Positions 11,839 through 22,183 of a stretch of DNA of 64,000 nucleotides are shown here, in pieces. Below the pieces are notes generated by a model. It saw nothing but the letters and a program-made list of their open reading frames with translations. It did not search any database and was not told where the DNA came from. The DNA is from Pinus tabuliformis (Eukaryota > Streptophyta > Pinopsida > Pinales > Pinaceae). Location of the stretch: contig CM062815.1 of NCBI GenBank assembly GCA_031772625.1, forward strand, positions 121,505,977-121,569,976, given 5' to 3'. Numbering within the stretch: the stretch's first letter is position 1; every line of letters starts with the position of its first letter. The position numbers and the translations under genes are program-made.

Positions 11839-12846
11839 CTAATGATCCAAAGTATCTAAAGGAGAGGCAGTAGATAGAGCAGAAATAAGATAGAACTCAT
11901 CTTGTTTTTCTACAACATTACTTTCATCATACTTGACATTTCTTGTCCTCTTGGGAGGTCGACTATTTCCTTCTCGAGCAGCGGGAGCATTCCTCTTTCC
12001 TTTGTTGTTATACCTGTTGTTCCTTTGATTGCCATTGCTTTTGAAATTGTTGTTGTTGTTATTGTCATCCCTTGGAGGATTTTTCTTGTGAGGACACTCT
12101 CTAGCATAGTGGCCAAACCTGTTGCAATTGTAGCATCTTCCTTTGCCTCTTCCTTTGAATCCCTTCTTAGATCCTTGATCCTGTCTCCTTGGACCAACAT
12201 CATTCTTCCTCTTAGCATGTGCAAAGAAGGCAATAGGTTCATTTCCATTGTTGGATTTATCTCTCTCCATCATCCTTGTTTCCTCTTGAGTGCATCTAGC
12301 CAATAACTCATCAAAACCAGGTATCCTGTCATTGTTGAGAATGGTGGTGGTAAATATATCCCATGGTCTTGAAAGACCTCCAAGAGCAATGAGAGTGAGC
12401 TCCCTGTCAGCAATAACTTCTCTAATAGATAACAAATCATTCTTGATTTGAGTTATTCTCATGAAGTAGGATTGGATAGACTCCTCTTTATCTATATTGA
12501 TAGTCTTCAACTTGTTCTTGAGAAAGAGAATTTGACTTGCATTGTTCACTTTGAACATTCCAACCAACTTATCATATATTTCCTTAGAAGTTCCCAAATA
12601 AAAAATACAGGCAACTAAATGCTTTTGAATGGAGTCAATAAAATTTTTCTTAGCCTTGACCTCACCTTTTCTATACTTCGTTTTTGCAACAATAGGTGCA
12701 TTTGAAGGAGGCTCCACCACTTTTCCTTGCACATAGTCCAATACTTCATGCTCTTCCAAAGTTAGGTCCAAAGTCATCTTCCATGCATGATAGTCAAATT
12801 TGTCATTGAGCTTGTCCTCAGTCTTGAAGTAAGATGTAGAGGCCAT
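11839..12846 (-). CDS. Copia B Gag (nucleocapsid) protein
   Basis: An open frame of 335 codons on the minus strand starts MASTSYFKTEDKLN, close to the PBS, as expected for a copia Gag. It shows the UBN2/retrotran-gag pattern: 'FDYHAWKMTLDLTLEEHEVL' (residues about 17-37), 'SKEIYDKLVGMF', 'KLKTINIDKEESIQSYFMRI', 'LIALGGLSRPWD'. An RNA-binding CCHC knuckle CYNCNRFGHYAREC lies near residues 237-250, followed by an Asn-rich and basic tail. Gag packages the element RNA in virus-like particles. The frame is intact up to a TAG immediately before the protease, so Gag could in principle still be made. Confidence 0.88.
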   Translation of the reverse strand: MASTSYFKTEDKLNDKFDYHAWKMTLDLTLEEHEVLDYVQGKVVEPPSNAPIVAKTKYRKGEVKAKKNFIDSIQKHLVACIFYLGTSKEIYDKLVGMFKVNNASQILFLKNKLKTINIDKEESIQSYFMRITQIKNDLLSIREVIADRELTLIALGGLSRPWDIFTTTILNNDRIPGFDELLARCTQEETRMMERDKSNNGNEPIAFFAHAKRKNDVGPRRQDQGSKKGFKGRGKGRCYNCNRFGHYARECPHKKNPPRDDNNNNNNFKSNGNQRNNRYNNKGKRNAPAAREGNSRPPKRTRNVKYDESNVVEKQDEFYLISALSTASPLDTLDH

Positions 12847-12924
12847 GGAGACTTGTCCAATAATCTTTGTCCAATGGATATCTTAGTGATTGATTTTCTC
12901 GCTCGCTTGGGCTTGTCCTCACCT

Positions 12925-12938
12925 GGGCTTTGATACCA
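12925..12938 (-). promoter_or_regulatory. Primer-binding site of copia B
   Basis: GGGCTTTGATACCA is the complement of TGGTATCAAAGCCC and directly abuts the 5' LTR start at 12939. It pairs with the 3' end of initiator-Met tRNA, the usual primer in plant copia elements. Confidence 0.85.
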
Positions 12939-13694
12939 TGTTAATTTTAGATTAACAGTGGTATGTTCTATGCTTGCAACAATTACTTCAATGTTTTTTT
13001 ACTAGCCCGATGATAATTTCCACTTAATTTCCAATAGCAATCACATTAACCATTAATCACATTGACAATAACTGTAGATAGAACATAAACAATAAAATGT
13101 AGAAGACAAGCCAAGACAAGAGAACACAAGAAATTTGGCTCAAGCTAGGGAAAAAACCCCAAGATGGGGAAAACCCTTAATCAATTCTTCTTGTTATAAA
13201 TATCAAATGTTCAAAAGAGAGAGAGTACGATAATACAAAGTCAAATTCAAAATTGACTTGCCAATTTGATGATCCAATACCACTACCCTTAGTGAAATAG
13301 ATGCCCCAATCAAAACTGCTATGATGCCCTTAGTCAACAGCAGTCAAATTTTGCCCTAACCAGGAAGTCAACAACAGTCAAGGTCTAGTCCCAAAACAAC
13401 TCGGTCAAAGGAGAGAGAAACTCGACCTCTCTTGACAGTCAAACAACAACAAAAATAATCAACTTTGGAGCGGTCAAACTTGTTCAAACAGAAGTCAACC
13501 CTGCAGTCAGACAAGCCTGCAGTCAATGCAGGTCAACCTGCCCATAAAATCTCAGTTTTTGTGCCAATAAATGTAGTCTGCTGGCATAGAGTTCATCCTC
13601 CAAAAATCACTGTGAAATGAGGTCAAACAAAGCTCAGTCAACGCTAGTCAAATTTGGTTGAAACAGAAAGTCAACGCCCAGTCACACCAACGTT

Positions 13695-13915
13695 GCAGGA
13701 AGCGCCCCCCCCGGATCCTAGGCCGGAATCGCGCCCCGTACGGAAGCGTTCCGGAAGCGCTCCAGGAAGCGCGATTCCAAAAATCCCGAAGCGCGATTCC
13801 GAGTTTTTAATGCGCTTCCTGGTTTTTATGAAGCGTGGGCCCCGAAGCGCGCTTCGGAGGGCGCTTCGGGCCCGGAAGCGTACGCTTCACGAGCGCTTCC
13901 GAAAAAACCGCGCGG
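13695..13915. repeat. GC-rich subterminal repeats, hAT-1 left end
   Basis: Dense direct and inverted copies of GAAGCG, GCGCTTC and CGGAAGCG, next to a C-tract. By analogy with other hAT elements these are probably transposase binding sites. Their CpG density and palindromic nature produce spurious open frames on both strands, which I do not count as genes. The matching right-end block is 17335-17440. Confidence 0.8.
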
Positions 13916-13974
13916 GCAAGGAAAAATGTCTCATTTTTTTTAATTTTTTTTTAAAGTTAACTTAACTTAGCAAT

Positions 13975-14333
13975 GAGGGGGTGGGTTAGGGTGAGTTTAG
14001 GGTGAGTTTAGGGTGAGGAATGAAAAGCATAAAGCTCCCATTCATTCCTCATTTTCTCACTTTGAGTTTATGAGAGTTGGAGAAGAGAAGAGAGGAGAGG
14101 AGAAGAGAAGAGAGGAAAGGAGAGGAGAAGAGAGGAGAGCTTGGAGGAGTGAAGAAGGAGGAGCTAGGAGAAGGAGGAGGAGCTTGGAGCAAGAGCTTGG
14201 AGGACTTCATCTACAAGAGCTAAAGAGGTAAGTTCAAACCCCAAACTCCCTTGTTTTTTTGAAAAAAAATTTGTATTTTTCTCCTCCCTCTCCTACTCTT
14301 TCCCATTGTTTCTACTTGCTCCTTTATTTACAG
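13975..14333 (+). promoter_or_regulatory. hAT-1 promoter/leader with telomere-like motif and leader intron
   Basis: GGGTTAGGGTGAG followed by two TTTAGGGTGAG words (13979-14018) resembles a telo-box-containing plant promoter. A purine-rich leader of repeated GAGAAGAGAGGAGA (14083-14145) follows. A leader intron with GTAAGT donor at 14228 and TTTACAG acceptor at 14333 is predicted. hAT-2 has the same layout at 54557-54910. Confidence 0.6.
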
Positions 14334-14363
14334 GTTGTCCACCACCTATATCCATATTCCAAG

Positions 14364-16888
14364 ATGGTGTTCTTTTGGCTTCTATGTATCATTCCACTCT
14401 TGGTTTTAATGATGGCAAAGGTGAGGAATAGAAGGGAAGAGGAAGGGGATGAACTTGGTCCTAATAGTAGTGACCCAATGTATGATGAGGAGGAAGGGTT
14501 TGAAGAGGAAGGGGATGAACTTGAAGGGGACACTGAAGCACAAGATGGGAAAGGTACATCAACACCCTTGTGGAACTATGTGACCAAACTTGATGGGGGA
14601 AAGGGTGGTGGATCTTACAAATTTGTGTGCCCTCATGGTTGTCATGGAGGAAAACCATATTGTGGTTCATATACCCGTCTAAGGAGGCATCTTTGTGGGG
14701 TGCTGGACAGTGATGAAAAAAAGGGTTCTGTGGGGGTACAAATTTGCCCAAACATTTCAACTGAAGAAAGAAGAAAATACATCCAAATAGAGATGGCTGA
14801 ACAACAAAAAAACAAGAAACAAAAAACTCATTCTGAATCAAGTGCAACCTCTAAATTTGGTAGTTGCCCATCTCCTCATGGTACTTCTGCAACCTCTGGA
14901 GGTAGAAGAACAATAGGGGATTTCCTTAATGTTGCTGGGAGGGATGATGTGGATGGAAAGATAGTCCGTTTTCTTTGTGCTTGCGGTGTACCATTCAATG
15001 TGCTTCGCTCTCCCTATTGGCATGACATGGTAAAGGCCATCAATGAAGCCCCAAAAGGATACAAGGCCCCCAACTATGAGAAAGCTAGAACAGTGTTATT
15101 AGAAAGAGAAAAAGCTAAGGTTCAAAGAGCTTTGACACGTTTTACACATGAGTGGGTGGATTCTGGGGTATCCATTGTATCAGATGGGTGGACAAATATT
15201 AGAAACCAACATTTGATAAATGTTCTTGGTGTTTCTTCTAGTGGTGCAGTATTTATTGCATGTCATGACTCCTCCTCCATCAGTGCAACTGCACAAAACA
15301 TTGCAGATCTCCTATTGAAATCAATCAAAGATGTTGGTCCGAATAATGTGGTTCAAGTGATCACAGATAATGCAGCAAATTGTAAGGCAGCAGGAAAAAT
15401 TATTGAGCGTACTCATCCACACATCTTTTGGTCTGGGTGCCTGGTTCACACATTGAACCTTTTGATGCATGATATTGTGAAACACAAAGATTGTGGGTGG
15501 ATTGCTGAGGTTTACAGGAAAGGGAAGCAGCTCATTAAATTCATCACAGGGCATACAAGGGTAAACTACTTCTATGGCACTTACTCCAAGTTGCAATTGC
15601 TTAAAATTGCAAAGACAAGATTTGCTAGTTATTACCTCACCTTTAGGCGGCTAGTGAGGGTGAGACAAGCTTTAACTAATCTGGTGTGTGCTGAAACATG
15701 GGATGAAATTAACACTGACACAGATGGTGCTAATGCAGTCAAGGACACTGTTCTTGACAGTTACTTTTGGTCACAGGTTAAATATGTTTTGCAATTCACC
15801 AAACCAATTTATTACATGATCAAGTTTGCAGATTCAGATCGACCAGTAATTGGGGAGGTGTATGAGCAAATGGATAGCATGTTGGGGCAGATTAAAGACA
15901 TTGTTGAGCCTAGAGATACCACCTTGTACAATTATATTCGTGTAGAGGTGCAAAACCGATGGGAAATGCTAAATATTCCATTGCATGCATTAGCATATGT
16001 TTTGACACCTAAATACTATCATCCATCATGGCTTTCAACACCAGCACCTGGGGGGGGAAGCAGGAAAAAACCACACCAAGATAGAGAGGTTCACGAAAAA
16101 TATATGGCTGCATTGAGTAAATTAATCCCTGATGAGGAGGAGGCTGCATTGGTACGGAGACAGGTGAGCAACTGTACGCTCAACATTGGTCCATTTGGGA
16201 GCATGCATGCAATTCAAGATCGAGAGACTTTTTCTGCTCTTGAGTGGTGGAACATGCATGGAGGGGGTACTCCACTTCTACAGAGTTTGGCATTGCGGGT
16301 GCTATCACAGGTGGTAAACACTTCTTCTGCAGAGAGGTGTTGGAGCTCTTATTCTTTCATCCACAGTGTTAAAAGGAACAGGTTGAATTTAGACCGGGCA
16401 GAGAGCTTGGTTTATGTTCATTACAACTTGCGATTGTTGTCCCATTACTGTGAAGATGCAAAGTCTAATAAAGACTTGTTGATTTGGGACAAGAATCCAG
16501 AGGAGCCCAATTTGGAGGATGGAGTGTTGCGACTAGAGCAATTAGAGGATGCTCTTATCCAGGTATGTCCATTGTGGTATGAATTTTCCAATTTTCCCTT
16601 ATAAAGCATTTCTCTAATTCATGTTTTTAATTTTTTTGTTAACTAGTGTTTTTTTTTTTGCATGAATTTTTTGAGCGATTCTAGGATGATGATGACCGTG
16701 TTGATATGCCACCACCCCCACCCCCATCTGGTCCCTTGGTTCCTAGGTTCCATGGTTCAACACCAACAGTAGGGGGTTCTTCTTCATCAGTTTCAGTGCC
16801 ACGACTTACACAGGCACCATCTTCTTCATTGCCACCACGTGGAGGCCCGCCACCACGTTCTATTCGTGGTGGAAGGAGGAGAGATTAG
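14364..16888 (+). CDS. hAT transposase with BED finger and RGG/Pro-rich tail (hAT-1)
   Basis: Nuclear transposase predicted to excise and insert hAT-1 and related non-autonomous copies. Exon 14364-16562 joins 16685-16888 (intron GTATGT..TTCTAG), giving about 800 residues. The start is either MVFFW.. (14364) or, more plausibly for a nuclear protein, MMAKVRNRRE (14409), since the first 15 residues are hydrophobic. An acidic stretch precedes a BED-type finger (FVCPHGCHG..YTRLRRHL). 'IVSDGWTN' and 'VITDNAANC' carry the catalytic Asp residues, and 'FWSGCLVHTLNLL' has the hAT C..H. The C-terminal dimerisation domain contains 'EWWNMHGG', 'SSAERCWSSYSFIHS' and 'VYVHYNLRLL'. The last exon encodes PPPPPP and an RGG-type tail. 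No stop or frameshift is visible, so the gene may be active. Confidence 0.93.
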
Positions 16889-17802
16889 TAGATATATTCA
16901 CAATCTACTACTTTTTGTCATAGATTACTCATTAGACTTGTAGACTTGTGAATTTGAATTTTGAACCTTTTTGGCTTGGCGGTGACCAAGTGACATATTT
17001 TGTAAACATTATTATTTGAATTTTGGACATGACAAATGTTGACAGTTGCTCACTTGCTAGATAAATCATAATATGCTCTATGTTTTATGTTTTATAATAT
17101 GCTTAAATGTTTTATGTTTTATAATATGCTTAAAAATTTGATGTATGTTTGTAATAGCTAGAATATAGATGATTGTTGTACATACTAGTAACTACAATGG
17201 AATCATGGATGCCATATCTATCTTGATTTATGCAAAAATATGCATGTTTTCATGTCTTCTACAATTAATTTGGTATTTGGGATGTTTGTTTTGAGTATAA
17301 ATGCAAAAAAATATAAAAATATATATATATATAGCAGACGCTTCCGCGGACGCTTCGCTTCCTAGATTTTTGGAAAATGACGCTTCCGCGCTCCCGCTTC
17401 CGCTTCCGCGCTTCCGCTTCGCTCCCGCTTCGTGCAACATTGAGTCACACTGTCCTCCAAAAACTCACACGTGTGAGATGAAACAAGGATTCTTGTGATT
17501 TGTACGACCCAATCAGATGAGGGGAGGGAAGATTGATGTGTTGTGAATGTGTCAAATGAGGTTGGAGGTCTCTTCTATTTATATGAGATGGAGGAGGGTC
17601 AATTTGTCCAACTTGACCCCAAGCCGACGTTGACAAATTGCACATATGTGGGTTTCACTTCAAAAACATATTTCTCCCTGTCCAAATTCAGTGATCCTTA
17701 GGTCGATTTTGATCCTCTGGGAAAGAAGAATTTAATCCAATAATCATCTTCATCAAATGAGCTGCCCAAAGTAGAATTTTGCCCTAGTTTTTTAACATTG
17801 TT

Positions 17803-18829
17803 CCAGATGTTTGTTTTTCAAAAATCAGAAGTGAACTTTAAAAAATAGAATTACCTCTTCATGATGGCCCTTCGCCATAACATTTGTATTTGCAATATCA
17901 ACGTCCTTTTTTATACTATATGAATCCATCTCCAAGACATTTATTACCAAGGTTCTCCTACTAATAAGAGTCTTCATAGCTTCTTCATGGAGATGTTATA
18001 GCTAATTATTCTAATTGTTACCAAGTGTTCATTAATAATCTTATCTAAGTAGCTGTAGATACACCTTCAGGAATTCTCCTTTCAACTTCTTTACATACGA
18101 CTTCCGGGTGATCTCTATACATAGCTCCTTTTGCAAAGTAACAATTGCTACTCACCACCTCATATTCTTCATGAGGTCATATAATGTTGATTCTATCACG
18201 TCATTAGAAGAGTTCAAGGCATATTGTAGTTATGCCTTCATGCATCATTCATAAGGAAGAGTTCCTTCTTCTTTAATCATCCTCATGAGATAGCGAATTT
18301 CAATCATTCTTTCTGCAACAAAGTGAAGACATGACTTTGTCTATCTAAAAAAAGGTTATCAAATGTATACATACCTCTTCCTTGATGTCGTCATCTAGGC
18401 TTTCCTTAGCAACTTCTCTTCCTCTTGCTTGAAGATGAAAATACTTCAATCAAATTGTCATGCAACAATTTCTGTCGTCATACCTTTACCCTTCTAAACT
18501 GTGGTTCCCACATTAAGTGGAATGTAGACTTTCTATCTAACATTTTGCTTCTTCAAGTAGAGATGAACCTTTTTTTTCAACAAATATTCTTGTGGAGGAT
18601 CTTGATGATCCTTTCCTGCAAATACTTCATTAATGATGATGAGGTGTGATGTGTTCTTATCTTCCGGTCTTCCAATCTTGCTAGATGACTTGCATCAACC
18701 ATGCAAACTGCTCCTTCAACTATCGTTTTATGCTTCTAATATGATGCCATATCAATACTATTATAATGCAATGCTTTCTACCATGACTGCTATCTTCTGA
18801 AAATGAACTTAAATCTATGAGAGACTTTT
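17803..18829 (-). other. Non-coding middle of element A
   Basis: Internal sequence of element A between the copia B insertion and gag. I recognise no protein. It contains many short stretches rich in CTTC/TTCTT, comparable to the GAAG-rich region 41060-42330 of A2 in reverse orientation. Confidence 0.55.
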
Positions 18830-19703
18830 AATAGTAGAGGTCTTTCACTCCTTTTTTTTCTTCTCTTTCGGTTCCTCTACTTCTTCGGTCACATGGGATT
18901 CACTTCTTTCTTTCCTTTTCTTGTTGCCCTTCTTGAGTTTAGGACAATTTCTTTTGTAGTTCCCATATTCATTACATTTATAACATTGAATTTTAGGCAT
19001 GTCAACTTTCTTTTGAAATCTCTTTCATGGCTCAAACTTCCCAAACTTTCCTTTCTTCCTTGACATAGCTGCAAATGCTTGAGACTGCTCATTCAATTCA
19101 ACGTCATTCTTTGCTTTTAATCTGGTTTCTTCAATCTTGCATGATACCCATAGATCACTGAATGGTGTAGCTTCCTTCTTTGCATACATGCTTGATACAA
19201 AGTTGCCCCATTCATTCGGTAGTGCTTTCAATACACAAGTGGTCATTTATGGATCTAACATTTTTTCTCCTAGCTCTTGTAGTTGATCTTGCGTTTGATT
19301 TACCTTCATGAGATATGAGACTACCTGTTCTTCCTTTGATACTTTCATTTTGTATAATTCGGTTCTTAAGGATATTATTTCCCCAACTGTACTTACAGAG
19401 CATAGCTCTACTAATTTGTCATAGATCTCTTTTGATGTCTTCAATTTGGCTACAAAGGGATAAGAGAATCCTTGATAGATTCAATGAGGATTATTTAAGA
19501 CCTTATTTATCCTTTCATATATTTTGATAATGCTTGAGATTGTTCTTGAGAGGCTTTGTGATGGACCGCTTGATATAATAAAAAACTTCATTTTATGTGA
19601 GAATCAAATCTATTCTTTTTTTCCATGCAAGGTAGTTTGATGTCCCAACAAGTTTATTGTTCTTCTTACGGAAAGCAGTCATTTGATTTGTAAGTTGAGA
19701 CAT
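18830..19703 (-). pseudogene. Element A gag remnant
   Basis: On the minus strand from 19703: MSQLTNQMTAFRKKNNKLVG, then 'NYLAWKKRIDLILT*NEV', 'KEIYDKLVELCSVSTVGEI', 'LYKMKVSKEEQVVSYLMKVN', 'QDQLQELGEKM', 'NEWGNFVSSMYAKKEATPFS', 'CKIEETRLKAKND', and a knuckle of the form CYKCNEYGNYKRNC near 18950-18990. This is the UBN2-type copia gag seen intact in layout in A2 (40168-41060). Stops and two or more frameshifts inactivate it. No protease or pol follows. Confidence 0.85.
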
Positions 19704-20181
19704 GAATATAAAGTACTTGACAAATGAAGATGTCTCCTTGAAGATGATGTCTTCCACTAGAGTGTGAGATTTAGAATGAGGGAGGGATGATCTTCCTTCT
19801 TCAAAATGACAATGCTTCTTCTTTAAGATGAGAGATTGTCTTCCTTCAAAAATGCTTGAGGTTTGCTCTTTTCTTCAATATGAGGAAGATCACTTTGATT
19901 CCTTTGATGATGATGAAGTGCTTCTTCTTGCTTCCTTTGGATGATGATGTGGAATGTGGGAGGCTTCCCAAGATGCTTCAAATGTGTAAAGTCCTTCTTT
20001 CTTTGAGATGGAGGTAGGGTCCTTGAGGTCTTCTTTTATTCTTTCAAGAGTTCTTCCTTCAAGATGATAGGGTCTTTGTGATGTGATGACTAGATCTTCT
20101 TGATGCTCTTCCTCTTATATTTGACCCTTATGTATCCTTTTTCAATTGAGTGATCTTCAAGCTGCCTTTCCTTGTCACCTT

Positions 20182-20194
20182 AGCTCTGATACCA
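20182..20194 (-). promoter_or_regulatory. Primer-binding site of element A
   Basis: AGCTCTGATACCA, complement of TGGTATCAGAGCT, directly abuts the LTR start at 20195. It matches initiator-Met tRNA and fixes the element's orientation as minus. Confidence 0.9.
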
Positions 20195-21247
20195 TGTTGA
20201 GAAATCTAGGGCAGCTAGATTAGGTGTGATTTCTCTAAACTTGATAACTGCTTGTGATGTTCTTTTACTTTAACTTGATGTACTTATAATTTGCTTCTTC
20301 TTATCTTGATTATTATGGTGTTCTTATCATCAAACAACTACCAAAACATGAAGATCAATAGAACAAATGGACACAAGATGTAGGTTGCTAGCTAGGGCCA
20401 AAACCTCTCCTAGAGAGGAAAACCCACAAGAAATTCTTCTCTTCTTATAGAATCTTCAAATGACGAATTCCAAGACCTTTTAGACCCAAGATTGAGACCC
20501 CTCCAAGACCAAGTCAACCTTCTGTAGATGAGCTTCTCTTTCACAAAGTCAACCCAAGTTAAATTTGCACAACTTCGTTCCCTACAACAAATTTCGACCT
20601 CTACTGTAGGTTTGCAATTTTTCCGCCTTCCTGCAACTGCTACAAATTTGCACGTGTGGGAGAAAGAGGCTATTTTAGGGCTCCTTACCTCTTCTCTTGG
20701 CTTGCTTCTTCCTTCTAGACAAATAGACTTCAAAACATGCTTCTTTTCACTAGATTTTTGGCTCTTTCTTGGAGATTTGAAATTTCGCCCTTATAGCTGC
20801 TGAAACCCTAGCTTCTCCTTTGCACGTGTGAGAGATAGAGTAAAAATCAGATTTTTGGCTTTCTTTCTTTCTTCTAGATCTTCGTTTGTCCTTCTTTCTC
20901 ATTCTTTTGCTTTATCAAACTTTCTTGGATGATCTTCTTCAAATGAGGTTGAATGTCTCTTATATATAGGCTTTCTTAGAGCTCGAATAGCCCTAAACAA
21001 GGCCAACTTCTTTGCAGGCTGACTTGGTCTTGGAGGGATATCTTGACACATAACTCAAAAATAATTTCTTTGACTTGATAGAAGATGCTCAATGGGGTCA
21101 TTCACATACGACAATGATTCTTTTGACTTCTTGACTCTATTACAAAACCTAGAAGCACACAATGGGTGCTTTGACCTAAAACAAATTGACCTTGAGCATG
21201 AAACCCATGCTATAAAATAACAATAATATATTTTTTTTCTCTTTTTG

Positions 21248-21518
21248 TTATGAATAAAATATAAAAAATAAAAAATTATTAAATAATATTAATAGGAATT
21301 AAATAAATAAATTAATTAATGTCTTCATTAATTATGAAGGGGCAAGAGGTCAAACAACGTGACCATTCACCTTCGTGGCCAGTTAATGCCTATAAAGGCA
21401 AACCGCCATGAAGGTTTGTAATCACCATTTAGTTTTTAATAAAAATACAAATTACCTATTACACTTACATGCAAAATTTACACATAATTACAACTGCTAT
21501 TGGCATTTCTGTCTTAAC
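21248..21518 (+). repeat. 5' LTR of the TR-GAG-like element
   Basis: 271 bp, TGTTATGAATAAAATA to CTGTCTTAA, with an AT-rich first part and a shared 'aaggtttgtaatcaccatt' core. It is followed at 21521 by the PBS TGGTATCAAAGCC. Confidence 0.88.
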
Positions 21519-22183
21519 GGTGGTATCAAAGCCTCTTGATCCTTTGGCAACAACTGCACATGGTGTGAAGTCCGTCCACAGTTCGTACACTCCACTGTCA
21601 CTGATCTTCCATACACTGTTGCTATCTCCGTGCCTCATCGACTATTGTCTTGCAAACAACCGCACTGCCGCTTCTTCTGCTGCTCATCGTCTGGTCTACG
21701 CTCTCCTGTTAGTCACCCCAACCATGACCCCGCTCCACACTCTATTCCTTCACGCCTGGCTTGCACTTGCTCAGACTTCTAAACCCATCCGTTGCTCGAC
21801 CGTGCTACTTGTCTCACGTCCCTCTTTTTGTGTCCACTGTGCTATCTGCCATTCTCTAGAGGCTCGACAACCCCTGACTGTGTCACTCTCCCTTTTCTGA
21901 CAGCACCTGCCGACACTGCTTCCCCTGTCCCGATTGGTTCATATCGGCTCTGCTGTCGCTTGTCCAAATCGAAATCAAAAAGTCACATGGTAAACACATC
22001 ATTTCAATTTTCATTATAGGTATAAAGTTTATACGTATAAAGTTATTATATAATTAAATTTTTATACTATAGTTATATAATTATAACTATATATTATATA
22101 GTTAATTTAATTATATTAAAAAAAGTTATTACATATTATATTATAAAAAAAAAGGTTTTGCAAGGAAGAAAAACAAATCTGAG

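Larger units (their letters stand above)
13688..17442 (+). mobile_element. Autonomous hAT transposon hAT-1
   Basis: 3755 bp bounded by a perfect 8-bp duplication AGTCACAC (13680-13687, 17443-17450). Termini are CAACGTTGCAGGAAGCG and, reverse-complemented, CAATGTTGCACGAAGCG. The roughly 220-bp left and 100-bp right subterminal regions are GC-rich blocks of repeated GAAGCGC/GCGCTTCC words (13700-13915 and 17335-17440), in sharp contrast to the AT-rich surroundings. The element holds a GA-rich leader, an intron, a long transposase exon, a second intron and a C-terminal exon. It sits in the 5' LTR of copia B, so it is younger than B. Confidence 0.95.
5761..17797 (-). mobile_element. Ty1/copia retrotransposon B
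   Basis: LTRs 5761-6848 and 12939-17797 (interrupted by hAT-1) start TGTTAATTTTAG and end TTTTTAACA or TTTTAACA. The flanking 5-bp duplication TTGTT is perfect (5756-5760, 17798-17802). The minus-strand PBS lies at 12925-12938 and a purine tract lies beside 6848. The gag-protease-integrase-RT-RNase H order is the copia order. Net of the two nested insertions the element is about 7.0 kb. Several in-frame stops, a frameshifting 100-bp duplication and the insertions make it defective. Confidence 0.92.
12939..17797 (-). repeat. 5' LTR of copia B, interrupted by hAT-1
   Basis: Starts TGTTAATTTTAGATT and ends TTTTTTAACA. About 3.76 kb of it is hAT-1 plus its duplicated target. Flanks 12939-13687 and 17451-17797 align with 5761-6848. 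Confidence 0.9.

Noticed and set aside
13975-14020. TTTAGGG words as interstitial telomere
   Set aside because: Only two or three imperfect units separated by GTGAG, inside a transposon promoter.
14013-14231. Open frame rich in EEKRGEE/RRRR in the hAT-1 leader (also 54590-54808)
   Set aside because: It is a by-product of the GA-rich leader. It is cut by the predicted leader intron, and splicing leads to a stop before the transposase frame.
20182-20194. tRNA-like motifs (AGCTCTGATACCA and similar at several sites)
   Set aside because: They are retrotransposon primer-binding sites adjacent to LTR ends; no cloverleaf sequence surrounds them.
21469-21900. 143-codon frame in the leader of the TR-GAG-like element
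   Set aside because: It starts inside the LTR, overlaps the PBS, is Ser/Thr/Pro/Cys-rich low complexity, and precedes gag. No domain is visible.
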